Shown: positions 23,645 to 31,820 of the stretch, one piece after another | Numbering within the stretch: the stretch's first letter is position 1 | Layout: each line of letters begins with the position of its first letter | NCBI GenBank assembly: GCA_949746255.1 | Contig: CATKAP010000223.1 | Coordinates: forward strand, 1 to 34,117 | Direction of reading: 5' to 3' | DNA from: an uncultured bacterium | GTDB taxonomy: Bacteria > Bacillota > Clostridia > Christensenellales > Borkfalkiaceae | Length of the DNA stretch: 34,117 nt | Made by a program: the position numbers and the translations under genes | The notes under the pieces: model-generated | What the model saw: the letters and a program-made list of their open reading frames with translations, nothing else | The model's database searches: none | Told to the model about the DNA's origin: nothing

Positions 23645-25179
23645 ACGTGCACGGATACGAGCTTATTACCGAATGGAAAAACAGTCAGTGCGGTCAAACG
23701 GCTAAGGCGAAAAGAGGCGGTAAAGTATATTTTTTGAAAAAATATCAAACTCCCGTCAATCCCGTAAGAAACGGCGCTTTGGACGAACGTACTTTTCAGG
23801 CGAATAAAATAAAGTTCGAAAAATACGTTGCAAACCGCAGAAGGGTAAACGTAACGCTTAGAACGATAGCGGGGGCGGGCGGCAACATTATAATTCCTTC
23901 CGAAGAATTTGTGGAAGACAACCATTATATGGAAGCTTCCGAATTCATAGAAGGCGCCGTGCCCGACAAAGAAATAGAATTCGTGCTTTCAAGTCTGTCT
24001 TTGGACGTTAAAAAATTATTGCTGTTAACGGCTACGGGCGCGCTTATAAGCGTTCACGGCAAAGGCATTGTTCACAGCGATTTAAAGCTTAAGAACGTAC
24101 TTCTCGCCAAAAACAGTTCGGGTAACTACGTATCAAAGCTTATCGACTTTGACAGCAGTTATTTTCTCGACGACAAACCCGACGAAGTTGTGGGCGATAT
24201 AAATTATTATTCACCCGAACTCGGTACGTACGCGGACGTGGAAGACGACGAAGAAAGGCTTGCGCTTGCCGCAACTTTAACCGAAAAGTCGGATATATTT
24301 TCGCTCGGTCTTATATTCCATTATTATCTATCCGGCGAATTGCCCGAAGCAAAGAGCCTTACCGAAAGATTGCAGAAGAGGAAAGACAAGGGTAAGGTTA
24401 TTTATTGCTGGACCATACTCAACAACGATTGCGAGCTGAAACTGAGCCCTAAAATAACCAATTTGAAATATCTTTCGCTGATTGCCGACATGCTTGAAAA
24501 GGACCCTGCGAAACGCCCTTCGGCTACTCAGGTTTTACAGAGGCTTAAAGCTCCCGACGCCGACGGCGTTATAGAAGAACCCTGGCCCGAACACAATCTT
24601 ATCGTAGACAAAAATAAAATCAAAAATTCGGGTTATCCGGTATTCAGAAAAATTACTTCGCTCGGCAAAAAGAAATACGAACTTATTTCCAGGGAGGGCA
24701 AACGTTCCGAATTGACTGCGGAAGATTTGGTTTCCAAAGATTTTGCGCGGTTGGCGAGAGAGGAAAAATTCGATACCCCTTGGGAAGAACACAATATAAA
24801 TTTTAACGAATCCAAACTTAAACTTCGCGGTTTCGTATATTCCGATAAGGAAACTCAGTCCGGAGTCAAAGGTTACAGAATATACCGTTCGGATTCCACG
24901 AGTATGTTTTTCAGAGTTGAACAGCTTATAGCTATGGGTTACGCGGTAAAACGTTCCGAAGCCCCGCGCGCCGCGCACGTAGAAGCCGGTTTTTGCGAAC
25001 CTTGGCCGGAACACGGAATTGTTTTCGACTCTGATATGATTAAAATGAAAGGATATATCCGCGCCGAAAGAACTACTTTTTCGGGTATAAACGGTTACAA
25101 CTTTTTCAGGAGCGACGGTTCTAAGCAATTTATAAAAAAGGAAATGCTTATAGTTTTTAAAATGGCGCGCAAGGTGTAA
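23641..25179 (+). CDS. Ser/Thr protein kinase with three C-terminal PWxEH repeats
   Basis: This is a 512-residue protein. The kinase domain (about 1-300) has the ATP lysine in VYFLKKY, the catalytic loop HSDLKLKNVLL (HRD-like, with Asp and Asn intact), DFDSS in place of DFG, and YYSPELG, SDIFSLGLIFHYYLSG and KRPSATQVL in the C-lobe. A G-rich loop is hard to see. Beyond it lie three similar units of about 60-75 residues, starting EEPWPEHNLIV (about 312), DTPWEEHNINF (about 379) and CEPWPEHGIVF (about 454). Each continues with a K.KxxG(Y/F) turn and an aromatic-rich end. They look like small beta-rich binding modules. The start overlaps the phosphatase stop by 4 nt. No membrane segment is seen. 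Together with the VWA and PP2C genes it makes a TerY-P-type triad. Confidence 0.92.
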   Translation: MNVHGYELITEWKNSQCGQTAKAKRGGKVYFLKKYQTPVNPVRNGALDERTFQANKIKFEKYVANRRRVNVTLRTIAGAGGNIIIPSEEFVEDNHYMEASEFIEGAVPDKEIEFVLSSLSLDVKKLLLLTATGALISVHGKGIVHSDLKLKNVLLAKNSSGNYVSKLIDFDSSYFLDDKPDEVVGDINYYSPELGTYADVEDDEERLALAATLTEKSDIFSLGLIFHYYLSGELPEAKSLTERLQKRKDKGKVIYCWTILNNDCELKLSPKITNLKYLSLIADMLEKDPAKRPSATQVLQRLKAPDADGVIEEPWPEHNLIVDKNKIKNSGYPVFRKITSLGKKKYELISREGKRSELTAEDLVSKDFARLAREEKFDTPWEEHNINFNESKLKLRGFVYSDKETQSGVKGYRIYRSDSTSMFFRVEQLIAMGYAVKRSEAPRAAHVEAGFCEPWPEHGIVFDSDMIKMKGYIRAERTTFSGINGYNFFRSDGSKQFIKKEMLIVFKMARKV

Positions 25180-25185
25180 ATTTTT

Positions 25186-25503
25186 ATGTACATATACAAG
25201 GGCACAAAAAGAAAAATTTTACGTTGGACGCACCGCGGATTTGTATTTGTAATCGCTGCGGCGGCGCTTGTGAGTTTTGCGGCTGTGGTATATATGATTT
25301 TCATAAATATTCAAGCGGGCGGACTTCAGGGCGTGTTTGACGGCGCCGTTTCGTGCTTTGACTTAATCGGAGTGAATTCCGGTAAAGCTTGCTCAACGGC
25401 GGAAGAACTGATTGTCCGGTTGGGCGAAAATATTGCTTCACACGCGGAAACCGCGTCTGCGGCTATAGCCGAATTTGTCGCGCGGATCGCGGCTAAGTTT
25501 TAA
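25186..25503 (+). CDS. Small single-pass membrane protein, unknown family
   Basis: This 105-residue protein has a basic start (MYIYKGTKRKILRWTHR), one clear membrane helix (about 18-41, FVFVIAAAALVSFAAVVYMIFI) and a C-terminal part rich in Ala, Glu and Ile that looks helical. Two Cys residues (about 62 and 74) follow the helix. It starts 6 nt after the kinase stop, with AAGGTG overlapping that stop. I do not recognise the family. The tight spacing implies it works with the kinase or channel. Confidence 0.75.
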   Translation: MYIYKGTKRKILRWTHRGFVFVIAAAALVSFAAVVYMIFINIQAGGLQGVFDGAVSCFDLIGVNSGKACSTAEELIVRLGENIASHAETASAAIAEFVARIAAKF

Positions 25504-25514
25504 GAGGTTTTATT

Positions 25515-25937
25515 ATGACGACGGTATTATACATATCCACTCTTGTACTTAATTTTGCCGGAGCGCTGTTCGGCGCGGTATATGTTGCGTTAAATTTATT
25601 TTTGGATTTGGACGAATACGGCGAGTTCGGAGATAAAAATAAAAACGCGTGTTTTGTATTGATAGCGGCGGCGCTGCTTTCGCTGGCGTTCGCTTTTTGC
25701 TCATGTCTTTTCGCTCCCGCCGATCAGGTGACGGAAGCTGTTGAAATTGCGGCGCAACTTTACGCGTTGATTGCTCTTACTTGGCTTGCGCTGATAATAA
25801 TCTGCGGTTGCGCAATGCTTTATCTGATAATTTCCAAATTGGGTTATTCTTCGGAAAAGGTTACGGGAGTTAGAACGGTGTTTTTTATTTCGCTCGGCGT
25901 GGCGCTCGTTTCCTTGGTGCTTACGTTTTTGCTTTAA
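25515..25937 (+). CDS. Small multi-pass membrane protein, unknown family
   Basis: This 140-residue protein has four hydrophobic segments (about 5-30, 44-68, 78-107 and 119-140), separated by short polar loops; DLDEYGEFGDKNKN follows the first. AGAGG precedes the ATG, and the gene is 11 nt after its neighbour. No recognisable motif is seen. It could be a membrane partner of the channel at the end of the operon, but this is only inferred from position. Confidence 0.75.
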   Translation: MTTVLYISTLVLNFAGALFGAVYVALNLFLDLDEYGEFGDKNKNACFVLIAAALLSLAFAFCSCLFAPADQVTEAVEIAAQLYALIALTWLALIIICGCAMLYLIISKLGYSSEKVTGVRTVFFISLGVALVSLVLTFLL

Positions 25938-25949
25938 AGAGGTATTGAT

Positions 25950-26582
25950 ATGGCTTGGGTATGCAAATATTGTTCAACCAATAATGAAGACGGCGAAAGT
26001 AAGTGCATGGTTTGCGACAGGGAAAAAAAAGAAAACCGCGTCTGTTCGCTTACTGCCGCCCGCGCCGCCGCTTTGGGGCTTACCGGGAATATAACTATAC
26101 CTGCCGAATTTAACGTTATAGGAGACGGGGCTTTTAAAAACAGAACGGATATTTATTCGGTTACTCTGCATCCCGAAGTGACAAAGATAAGCAAGGAAGC
26201 GTTCAGAGGCTGTACCAACCTAAACAAAGTGGTTTGTCCCGTAACGCTTACTTCGGTCGGAATAAAAGCATTTTATAATTGTAGCTCGCTGTCTGTTTCT
26301 GCGCGCCCAAGGGCAAGGTATACTGCTTCCGACGCTTACGGCTTAGATTCTCCGAGCTTTACTTATACTTCTTCGTCGTCTTATTCGGCGTCAGGGTCGT
26401 CGGCATATTCTTCTCCGATACCTTCTTATCCTTATACGTCGGGAAAACCTAAGCGTTCCGTCGGAGAAGTTTTTTCGGGATTCGGAAAAGGGTTTAAAAA
26501 GTTTTTCCGCATAGCTTTATGGACTTCAATCATTTTGTTATGTGCGGCGGGCTTTATCGCGATTTTATTGGATATTATTTAA
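25950..26582 (+). CDS. RanBP2-type zinc finger / leucine-rich repeat (BspA-type) / tail-anchored protein
   Basis: This 210-residue protein has an unusual layout. Residues 1-25 form a RanBP2-like zinc finger, WVCKYCSTNNEDGESKCMVCDREK (W-x-C-x2-C-x10-C-x2-C). Residues about 45-120 carry BspA-type LRR_5 repeats (NVIGDGAFKNRTDIYSVTLHPEVTKISKEAFRGCTNLNKVVCPVTLTSVGIKAFYNCSSL). A Ser/Tyr/Pro-rich linker follows (about 125-165), then a basic stretch and a C-terminal membrane helix (about 187-208). The zinc finger and LRRs are presumably cytosolic, anchored by the tail. It starts 12 nt after the previous gene. Both modules bind proteins, so a scaffold or sensor role fits. Confidence 0.85.
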   Translation: MAWVCKYCSTNNEDGESKCMVCDREKKENRVCSLTAARAAALGLTGNITIPAEFNVIGDGAFKNRTDIYSVTLHPEVTKISKEAFRGCTNLNKVVCPVTLTSVGIKAFYNCSSLSVSARPRARYTASDAYGLDSPSFTYTSSSSYSASGSSAYSSPIPSYPYTSGKPKRSVGEVFSGFGKGFKKFFRIALWTSIILLCAAGFIAILLDII

Positions 26583-26606
26583 TTTAAGTTTAAAGGAGTT
26601 AAATTT

Positions 26607-27536
26607 ATGGCAAACGAAAGTAAATTCGTAAAGGCTTATTGCGAAAGAACGGGGCAGTTTTTCGCTCTTGAAATTAAAAAGTTTATGTTTTCGTGGAAAG
26701 TTGTAAACGTAACGCATTTAACTTCAACCGAAGCCAAACTTACCGCAACGGAAGTCGAGCAAAAGCAATTTGAAACGAATTCTAATTTATTGCCGTGTTT
26801 TAAGTGCGGTTCGCGCAAAGTGGGCGGATGTTCTTGTGCGAAGCGCGTAACCAACTGTTCGCGCGGCATGAAGTATAATTTTATGTGCACTTATTGCGAC
26901 AGTCTTAAAATAGATTATTCTCTTCCCAGCGCGGCGGACGTAGGCGCGAGAGCGGGAGAGAAAGTTGTTTTATCGCAGGGACAGGAAGTTAAAATTCGTT
27001 TTTCGGACGACAGACCGTTAACCGAAATAATTGTAGGCGTAGGCTGGGATCCGGCTACGGGTGCAAACAATATGGACGTGGATTCTTCCGTTATAGTGCT
27101 TTCTCCCGACGGCGACGACCGTGATTTGGTGTACTTCGGCGCGAAGGAGCACGCTTCGGGATGCGTAATCCACCACGGCGATAATCTTACAGGAGAAGGA
27201 AGCGGCCAGGGCGACGACGAAAATATAACCGTTCGGCTGAACAAAGTTCCTCAGAACAGAGACAGGCTTGTTTTCGTTCTCAATATTTACGATTGCGTAG
27301 ATCGCGGACAAACGCTCGGAAAAGTTAAAAATCTGTACATAAGACTTTACGACCCCGTATCGAAAAAAGCGCTTATAGAGTACCGCGTAACGGGAAATAT
27401 GCAAAACGATACGGCGTTGGTTATCGGTATGGCTTTCAGAAAAGCGGGCGGTTGGAGTTTTAAAGCGATAGGCAGAAGTTTGCGTTGCGACGACGTGCAG
27501 GATTTGACAGAAGTTTGTACGCGCTATCTCGATTGA
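26607..27536 (+). CDS. TerD-domain protein with Cys-rich N-terminal region
   Basis: This is a 309-residue protein. The C-terminal two thirds (about 120-295) form a TerD domain: IIVGVGWDP, MDVDSSVIVLSPDG, DLVYFGAKEHASGCVIHHGDNLTGEGSGQGDDENITVRLNKVP, RLVFVLNIYDC and ALIEYRVTGNMQNDTALVIGMAFRKAGGWSFKAIG. The acidic residues that bind Ca2+ in TerD proteins (DVDSS, GDNLTGEGxGDDE) are present. The N-terminal third has eight cysteines, including CFKCGSRKVGGCSCAKRVTNC and CTYC, and is probably a zinc-binding module; plain TerD proteins of about 190 residues lack it. GGAG precedes the ATG. It supports assignment of the operon to the Ter class. Confidence 0.94.
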   Translation: MANESKFVKAYCERTGQFFALEIKKFMFSWKVVNVTHLTSTEAKLTATEVEQKQFETNSNLLPCFKCGSRKVGGCSCAKRVTNCSRGMKYNFMCTYCDSLKIDYSLPSAADVGARAGEKVVLSQGQEVKIRFSDDRPLTEIIVGVGWDPATGANNMDVDSSVIVLSPDGDDRDLVYFGAKEHASGCVIHHGDNLTGEGSGQGDDENITVRLNKVPQNRDRLVFVLNIYDCVDRGQTLGKVKNLYIRLYDPVSKKALIEYRVTGNMQNDTALVIGMAFRKAGGWSFKAIGRSLRCDDVQDLTEVCTRYLD

Positions 27537-27547
27537 GGAGTTTGTTG

Positions 27548-29659
27548 ATGTTTCGTAAAATAAAGGAATTTTTCAGCATACAGCTTTCCAAGCATCCGGG
27601 CAGAGTAGTCCTTACCGCGATATTGCTTTTAAACGTTGTTTTTTTGATTGTTTCGGCGGCCGTCATTGACGCGCTTGCTTTAAACGGTACTGAAGAAATG
27701 AGTTTTTGGCACGCTGCGTTTTATACCGTTACAATGATTTTGGACGCGGGCTGTATTTCGTTTGTCATAGAGGATATCGGCACTGCGGGAGTGGCTCTTG
27801 TAATAATATGTTTGATAATTATTATGGTCGGTATGGTTTTGTTTACCGGCGCTGTTATAGGTTATTTAACCAACTATATATCGGGATTTATAGATAAAGC
27901 CAACGTCGGTACGCATAAACTTGTGCTTTCCGGTCACGTTGTTGTATTAAACTGGAATACGCGCGCTTCGGAAATAGTTAACGATTTGCTTTATTGCGAC
28001 GCCCGTCAAAAGGTTGTAATACTTGTGAGCGCAGGAAAAGAGGTTATAGAAAAGGAATTGCAGGAACGCCTTTCAGATACTGTCGTGCAGGAAAATTCCG
28101 AAGTAAAGCGCGCTGCGGCAAAGTTGCCGGCAATACAAAGACCTTTATACAAATTCCGTCACAGGTTTACAAATAAACTTACAGTGTTGGTGCGTGAAGG
28201 CGATACTTTTTCTACAAAACAGTTAAACGATATTTCAATCAAACACGCAAAAACGATAATCATACTCGGCAACGACGTAAATAATACCGTATGTAAATAT
28301 GAGCATTCGTCTAAATCTGCGGAACGTGAACGCGGCAATCCTCAAAGTCTTAAAGCTTTGATGCAGGTTTCGGATATAACAGGTTCGGCTTCTTCCGACG
28401 ACAATCAGAAAATAGTTGTGGAAGTAGAGGACGAATGGACTTACGGGCTAGTTAGAAAAATTATAGAAAACAAGCGCGTTGAAGGCAAATGTAATATAAT
28501 ACCCGTTGGCGTAAATAAAATTCTGGGAACTCTTCTCGCTCAGTTTTCTCTTATGCCGGAGCTTAATTTGGCGTACAGAGAATTGTTTTCCAACAAGGGC
28601 GCGACTTTTTACTGTAAACCCTATAATGGAAAAGACGAAGCGAAATTTACCCGCGAATATTTTGAAAATCATATTTGTTCCCTGCCGCTTGCGTTGATGG
28701 AGCAGAACGGAAAAACCTGCGCGTTCTATTCGGCTAATTCCGAAAAAGACGATTTAAAACTTTGCGAAAGTTATAAAACCGATTTTAAAGTAAAAGTTAA
28801 TCATAATTACCGTTTCGAGCAGAAAAACGTAATTATTCTCGGTCATAATAGCAAAATAAAGGATATTATGGAGGGTTTCAATAATTTCCGAGGCGAATGG
28901 AACTATAAAGACGGTCGTGAAATTATGAACGTGCTCGTAATAGACGATAAAAAACATCTTGAAAAGATGAACTTTTACGCCGATTATTCTTACGTTAAGG
29001 AAGCTGTGGAGGCAGACGTCTACGATAAAGATATAATTTGCGAAACAATCGAGCGTTTTGTTGACGGAAATTCGGGTGATACCAGCGTGCTAATTCTGTC
29101 TGACGACGCCGTTTTGAACGAACAAATCGACGCGGGCGCAATTACGTACCTGATATATGTAAGAGATATTATCAATAAAAAGAAAGCCGCCGACCCGGAT
29201 TTCGACGAATATAAAATAGACGTGGTTGTGGAAATTTTAAATCCCAAGCATTACGATATTATTAAAAGTTACAGTGTAAACAACGTTGTTATAAGTAACC
29301 GCTACATAAGTAAAATGCTTACTCAGCTCGGTGAAAAGGACGAACTTTTCGGTTTTTACGACGATATTTTAACTTATGATTCGGCGGAGGCGGAAGAGCA
29401 GGAGAGTAAAGAAATTTATATAAAAGCGGCGGGAAGATTTTTCGAAGAAATACCCGAGCCTTGTACTGCGGCGGAACTTATACGCGCGGTATACTCGGCT
29501 TCAACGGCTTCCGAACTCCCCGAAAATTTAAAAAATCATACGATTGTTTTGGGATATGTAAGCAAAGACGGAAAGATGACTTTGTTTTCGGGCAACCAAA
29601 CGAAAACGGAAGTGGCTTTGAAAGAAACGGATAAATTGATAGTTTTCAGCAGTCATTAA
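27548..29659 (+). CDS. CASTOR/POLLUX-like ion channel with RCK-type domains
   Basis: This 703-residue protein begins with a basic segment and two membrane helices (about 19-45 and 78-112). Between them lies a pore-like stretch, SFWHAAFYTVTMILDAGC, that lacks a canonical GYG filter. A long cytosolic part has Rossmann-like NAD/RCK patterns: KLVLSGHVVVLNWNTRASEIVNDLL (about 122-148), KTIIILGNDVNN, and a second copy starting NVIILGHNSKIKDIMEGFNNF (near 430). This order matches the CASTOR/POLLUX/SYM8 family of cation channels. The start is ATG 27548, not the track start at 27485, because GAGGAG overlaps the TerD stop 7 nt upstream. It is the last gene of the operon, before a strong terminator. Ion selectivity cannot be told. 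Confidence 0.85.
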   Translation: MFRKIKEFFSIQLSKHPGRVVLTAILLLNVVFLIVSAAVIDALALNGTEEMSFWHAAFYTVTMILDAGCISFVIEDIGTAGVALVIICLIIIMVGMVLFTGAVIGYLTNYISGFIDKANVGTHKLVLSGHVVVLNWNTRASEIVNDLLYCDARQKVVILVSAGKEVIEKELQERLSDTVVQENSEVKRAAAKLPAIQRPLYKFRHRFTNKLTVLVREGDTFSTKQLNDISIKHAKTIIILGNDVNNTVCKYEHSSKSAERERGNPQSLKALMQVSDITGSASSDDNQKIVVEVEDEWTYGLVRKIIENKRVEGKCNIIPVGVNKILGTLLAQFSLMPELNLAYRELFSNKGATFYCKPYNGKDEAKFTREYFENHICSLPLALMEQNGKTCAFYSANSEKDDLKLCESYKTDFKVKVNHNYRFEQKNVIILGHNSKIKDIMEGFNNFRGEWNYKDGREIMNVLVIDDKKHLEKMNFYADYSYVKEAVEADVYDKDIICETIERFVDGNSGDTSVLILSDDAVLNEQIDAGAITYLIYVRDIINKKKAADPDFDEYKIDVVVEILNPKHYDIIKSYSVNNVVISNRYISKMLTQLGEKDELFGFYDDILTYDSAEAEEQESKEIYIKAAGRFFEEIPEPCTAAELIRAVYSASTASELPENLKNHTIVLGYVSKDGKMTLFSGNQTKTEVALKETDKLIVFSSH

Positions 29660-29671
29660 ATTAATTTTGCG

Positions 29672-29704
29672 GCGCGGTCGTTTTAAAATGGCCGCGCTTT
29701 TTTT
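29672..29704 (+). terminator. Intrinsic terminator of the AAA+/TerD/channel operon
   Basis: GCGCGGTC and GGCCGCGC form an 8-bp stem (one G-T pair) around an AT-rich loop, followed by TTTTTTT. It ends the ten-gene operon. Confidence 0.88.
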
Positions 29705-29722
29705 ATTTGATATTAATCCGTA

Positions 29723-29751
29723 TTGACTTTAAAAATTTTCGGTGTTATAAT
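29723..29751 (+). promoter_or_regulatory. Promoter of the alpha-glucan operon
   Basis: TTGACT (29723-29728), a 17-bp spacer and a perfect TATAAT (29746-29751) make a near-consensus promoter. The first track codon of the GH13 ORF (TTG at 29723) is part of this -35 and cannot be the start. Confidence 0.87.
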
Positions 29752-29776
29752 TTTATTCGGAGAGAGGTTACAGATA

Positions 29777-31810
29777 ATGCTCAATACGGAAGCGCTCTTT
29801 TCGGATGAAACGGAAAGTTACAAACAGCCTTACGAGCCGGATGCGGGCGATAACGTAACGCTCAAATTGAGAACGCTTAAAGGAGACGTTCTCAAAGCTT
29901 ACGCCGTAATAAACGGCAGAAAGCGCGTTATGAAAAAATTTGCAACGCAAGGCGCGTTTGATTATTACAAAACGGAATTTATATGCGGAGAAAAAACTGT
30001 CCGCTATTATTTTGTCGTATCCGACGAAGACGATATAAAGTTTGTAAACCGTTTGGGCGCTACGGACGAGAATGCAAAACAATATCATTTTAGTTTCGTA
30101 CCCGGGTTCAAAGTGCCAGATTGGAGTAAAGGCGCCGTCTATTATCAAATCTTCCCCGACCGTTTTTGCAACGGAAATCCTAAAAACGACGTGCAAAACA
30201 ACGAATATTTTTATACGAGCGGGCATGTAAAAAGAATTGAAGCATGGGATAAATTTCCTGACGCGCTTGATGTGAACAATTTTTACGGCGGAGATTTACA
30301 GGGCGTTATGCGTAAGCTTGATTATTTGCAGCGCCTCGGCGTGGAAGTAATATATTTCAATCCGCTTTTTGTTTCCCCTTCCAACCATAAGTATGATACT
30401 CAGGATTATGATTATATCGACCCTCATCTTGCGGTAATAGAGGAAGATTGCAATCATGAAATGCAATTTTGGGAAAAGCATAACGGCTTCGCGCCAAAAT
30501 ATATAAAGCGTACCGTTTCCAAAAAAAATTTGGAAGCAAGCAATTTGTATTTTGCGGAAATGGTAGAAGAAATTCACCGCCGCGGTATGCGGGTTGTCGT
30601 TGACGGAGTGTTTAATCATTGCGGTTCTTTTAATAAGTGGTTGGACAGGGAAGGCGTTTATTTAAATAAAGACAACTATGCTTTGGGGGCCTGGCAGTCT
30701 TTGGAAAGCCCCTACAGAAAATATTTCAGATTCAAACATCCTTCGGAAGTAAAAAGTTCATATGAAGGTTGGTGGAATTTTGAAACCTTGCCTAAACTTG
30801 ATTACGAAAATTGCGGGGAACTCGAAGAATATATACTTTCAACGGGAGCGAAATGGGTTTCCGCGCCCTATTTCGCCGACGGCTGGCGTTTGGACGTAGC
30901 GGCGGATTTGGGGCATTCGTTAAAATATAATCATATATTTTGGCAAAAGTTTCGCGAACGGGTGCGTAAAGCCAATCCCGACGCCGTTATTTTCGCCGAA
31001 CATTACGGTTCGCCCGAGAGCTGGTTTAACGGTAAAGAATGGGATACGGTTATGAACTACGACGCGTTTATGGAGCCGGTTACATGGTTTCTGACCGGTA
31101 TGGAAAAACATAGCCGTGTTTTCGACGAAAGCCGCCTTGGAGACGGAAAAAGATTTTTTGCCGATATGTCGGAAAATATGAGTAAATTTCCCCGTCCTTC
31201 GCTGGATTCGGCTTTAAATCAGCTTTCCAATCACGACCATTCCCGTTTTCTTACGCGAACCAACCGTACGGAAGGTACAACGGCTACCCGCGGACCGGAC
31301 GCGGCGGGTTACGGAATAAATAAAAATATTATGCGTTTGGCGGTGCTTGTGCAGTTTACGTGGGTAGGTTCTCCCGGTATTTATTACGGCGACGAAGCCG
31401 GTCAGGTAGGTTGGACGGACCCGGACAGCAGGCGGACTTATCCGTGGGGCAAAGAGGATAATTCTTTAATTAATTACCACAGAGCCGTCGCTGAGTTGAG
31501 GAAAGAAATAAACTGCCTTAAACTAGGCAGTATAAAGCCGCTTTGCGCGGGAAACGGATATATAGTTTACGGGAGATTCAACGAAACCGATTGCGCGGTT
31601 ATAGCGGTTAATTGTTCCGACGGTGAAATTTCGTTGAATATTCCGGTTTGGGAATTGGGTGTTCCCTGCGACGGCGTAAATTTAGAAATGGTGTTTTCGA
31701 GCGTTGCGGGAGAATATTCGGACAGTCAAAATTTTGAAGTCCGTCACGGCAGAATACTTGTTACGCTCAAAGCCGAAAGCGGATTTGTATTGTATTATAA
31801 TTATAATTAA
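29777..31810 (+). CDS. GH13 alpha-glucan hydrolase (neopullulanase/cyclomaltodextrinase-like)
   Basis: This 677-residue enzyme hydrolyses alpha-glucosidic bonds in maltodextrin-type substrates. An N-terminal beta domain (about 1-105, CBM34-like) precedes the GH13 barrel, which opens with GAVYYQIFPDRFCNGNP (about 118-134), a hallmark of the neopullulanase/maltogenic amylase group. The four conserved regions are present: DGVFNHCG (about 275), GWRLDVAAD with nucleophile Asp (about 371), IFAEHYG with acid Glu (about 406) and LSNHDHSRF with Asp (about 485). No signal peptide is seen, so it is cytosolic. The start is ATG 29777 with GAGAGG 9 nt upstream. It is the first gene of an operon with glgB. 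Exact subfamily specificity is uncertain. Confidence 0.93.
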   Translation: MLNTEALFSDETESYKQPYEPDAGDNVTLKLRTLKGDVLKAYAVINGRKRVMKKFATQGAFDYYKTEFICGEKTVRYYFVVSDEDDIKFVNRLGATDENAKQYHFSFVPGFKVPDWSKGAVYYQIFPDRFCNGNPKNDVQNNEYFYTSGHVKRIEAWDKFPDALDVNNFYGGDLQGVMRKLDYLQRLGVEVIYFNPLFVSPSNHKYDTQDYDYIDPHLAVIEEDCNHEMQFWEKHNGFAPKYIKRTVSKKNLEASNLYFAEMVEEIHRRGMRVVVDGVFNHCGSFNKWLDREGVYLNKDNYALGAWQSLESPYRKYFRFKHPSEVKSSYEGWWNFETLPKLDYENCGELEEYILSTGAKWVSAPYFADGWRLDVAADLGHSLKYNHIFWQKFRERVRKANPDAVIFAEHYGSPESWFNGKEWDTVMNYDAFMEPVTWFLTGMEKHSRVFDESRLGDGKRFFADMSENMSKFPRPSLDSALNQLSNHDHSRFLTRTNRTEGTTATRGPDAAGYGINKNIMRLAVLVQFTWVGSPGIYYGDEAGQVGWTDPDSRRTYPWGKEDNSLINYHRAVAELRKEINCLKLGSIKPLCAGNGYIVYGRFNETDCAVIAVNCSDGEISLNIPVWELGVPCDGVNLEMVFSSVAGEYSDSQNFEVRHGRILVTLKAESGFVLYYNYN

Positions 31811-31820
31811 GGGGAAGACA

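Noticed and set aside
16581-29659. Prophage or mobile island carrying the operon
   Set aside because: No integrase, transposase, att-like repeats or tRNA junction were seen at either edge. Base and codon usage look like those of the neighbours.
29723-29776. Upstream 18 codons of the GH13 ORF in the track
   Set aside because: The TTG belongs to a TTGACT -35, and the frame crosses the TATAAT. GAGAGG places the start at 29777.
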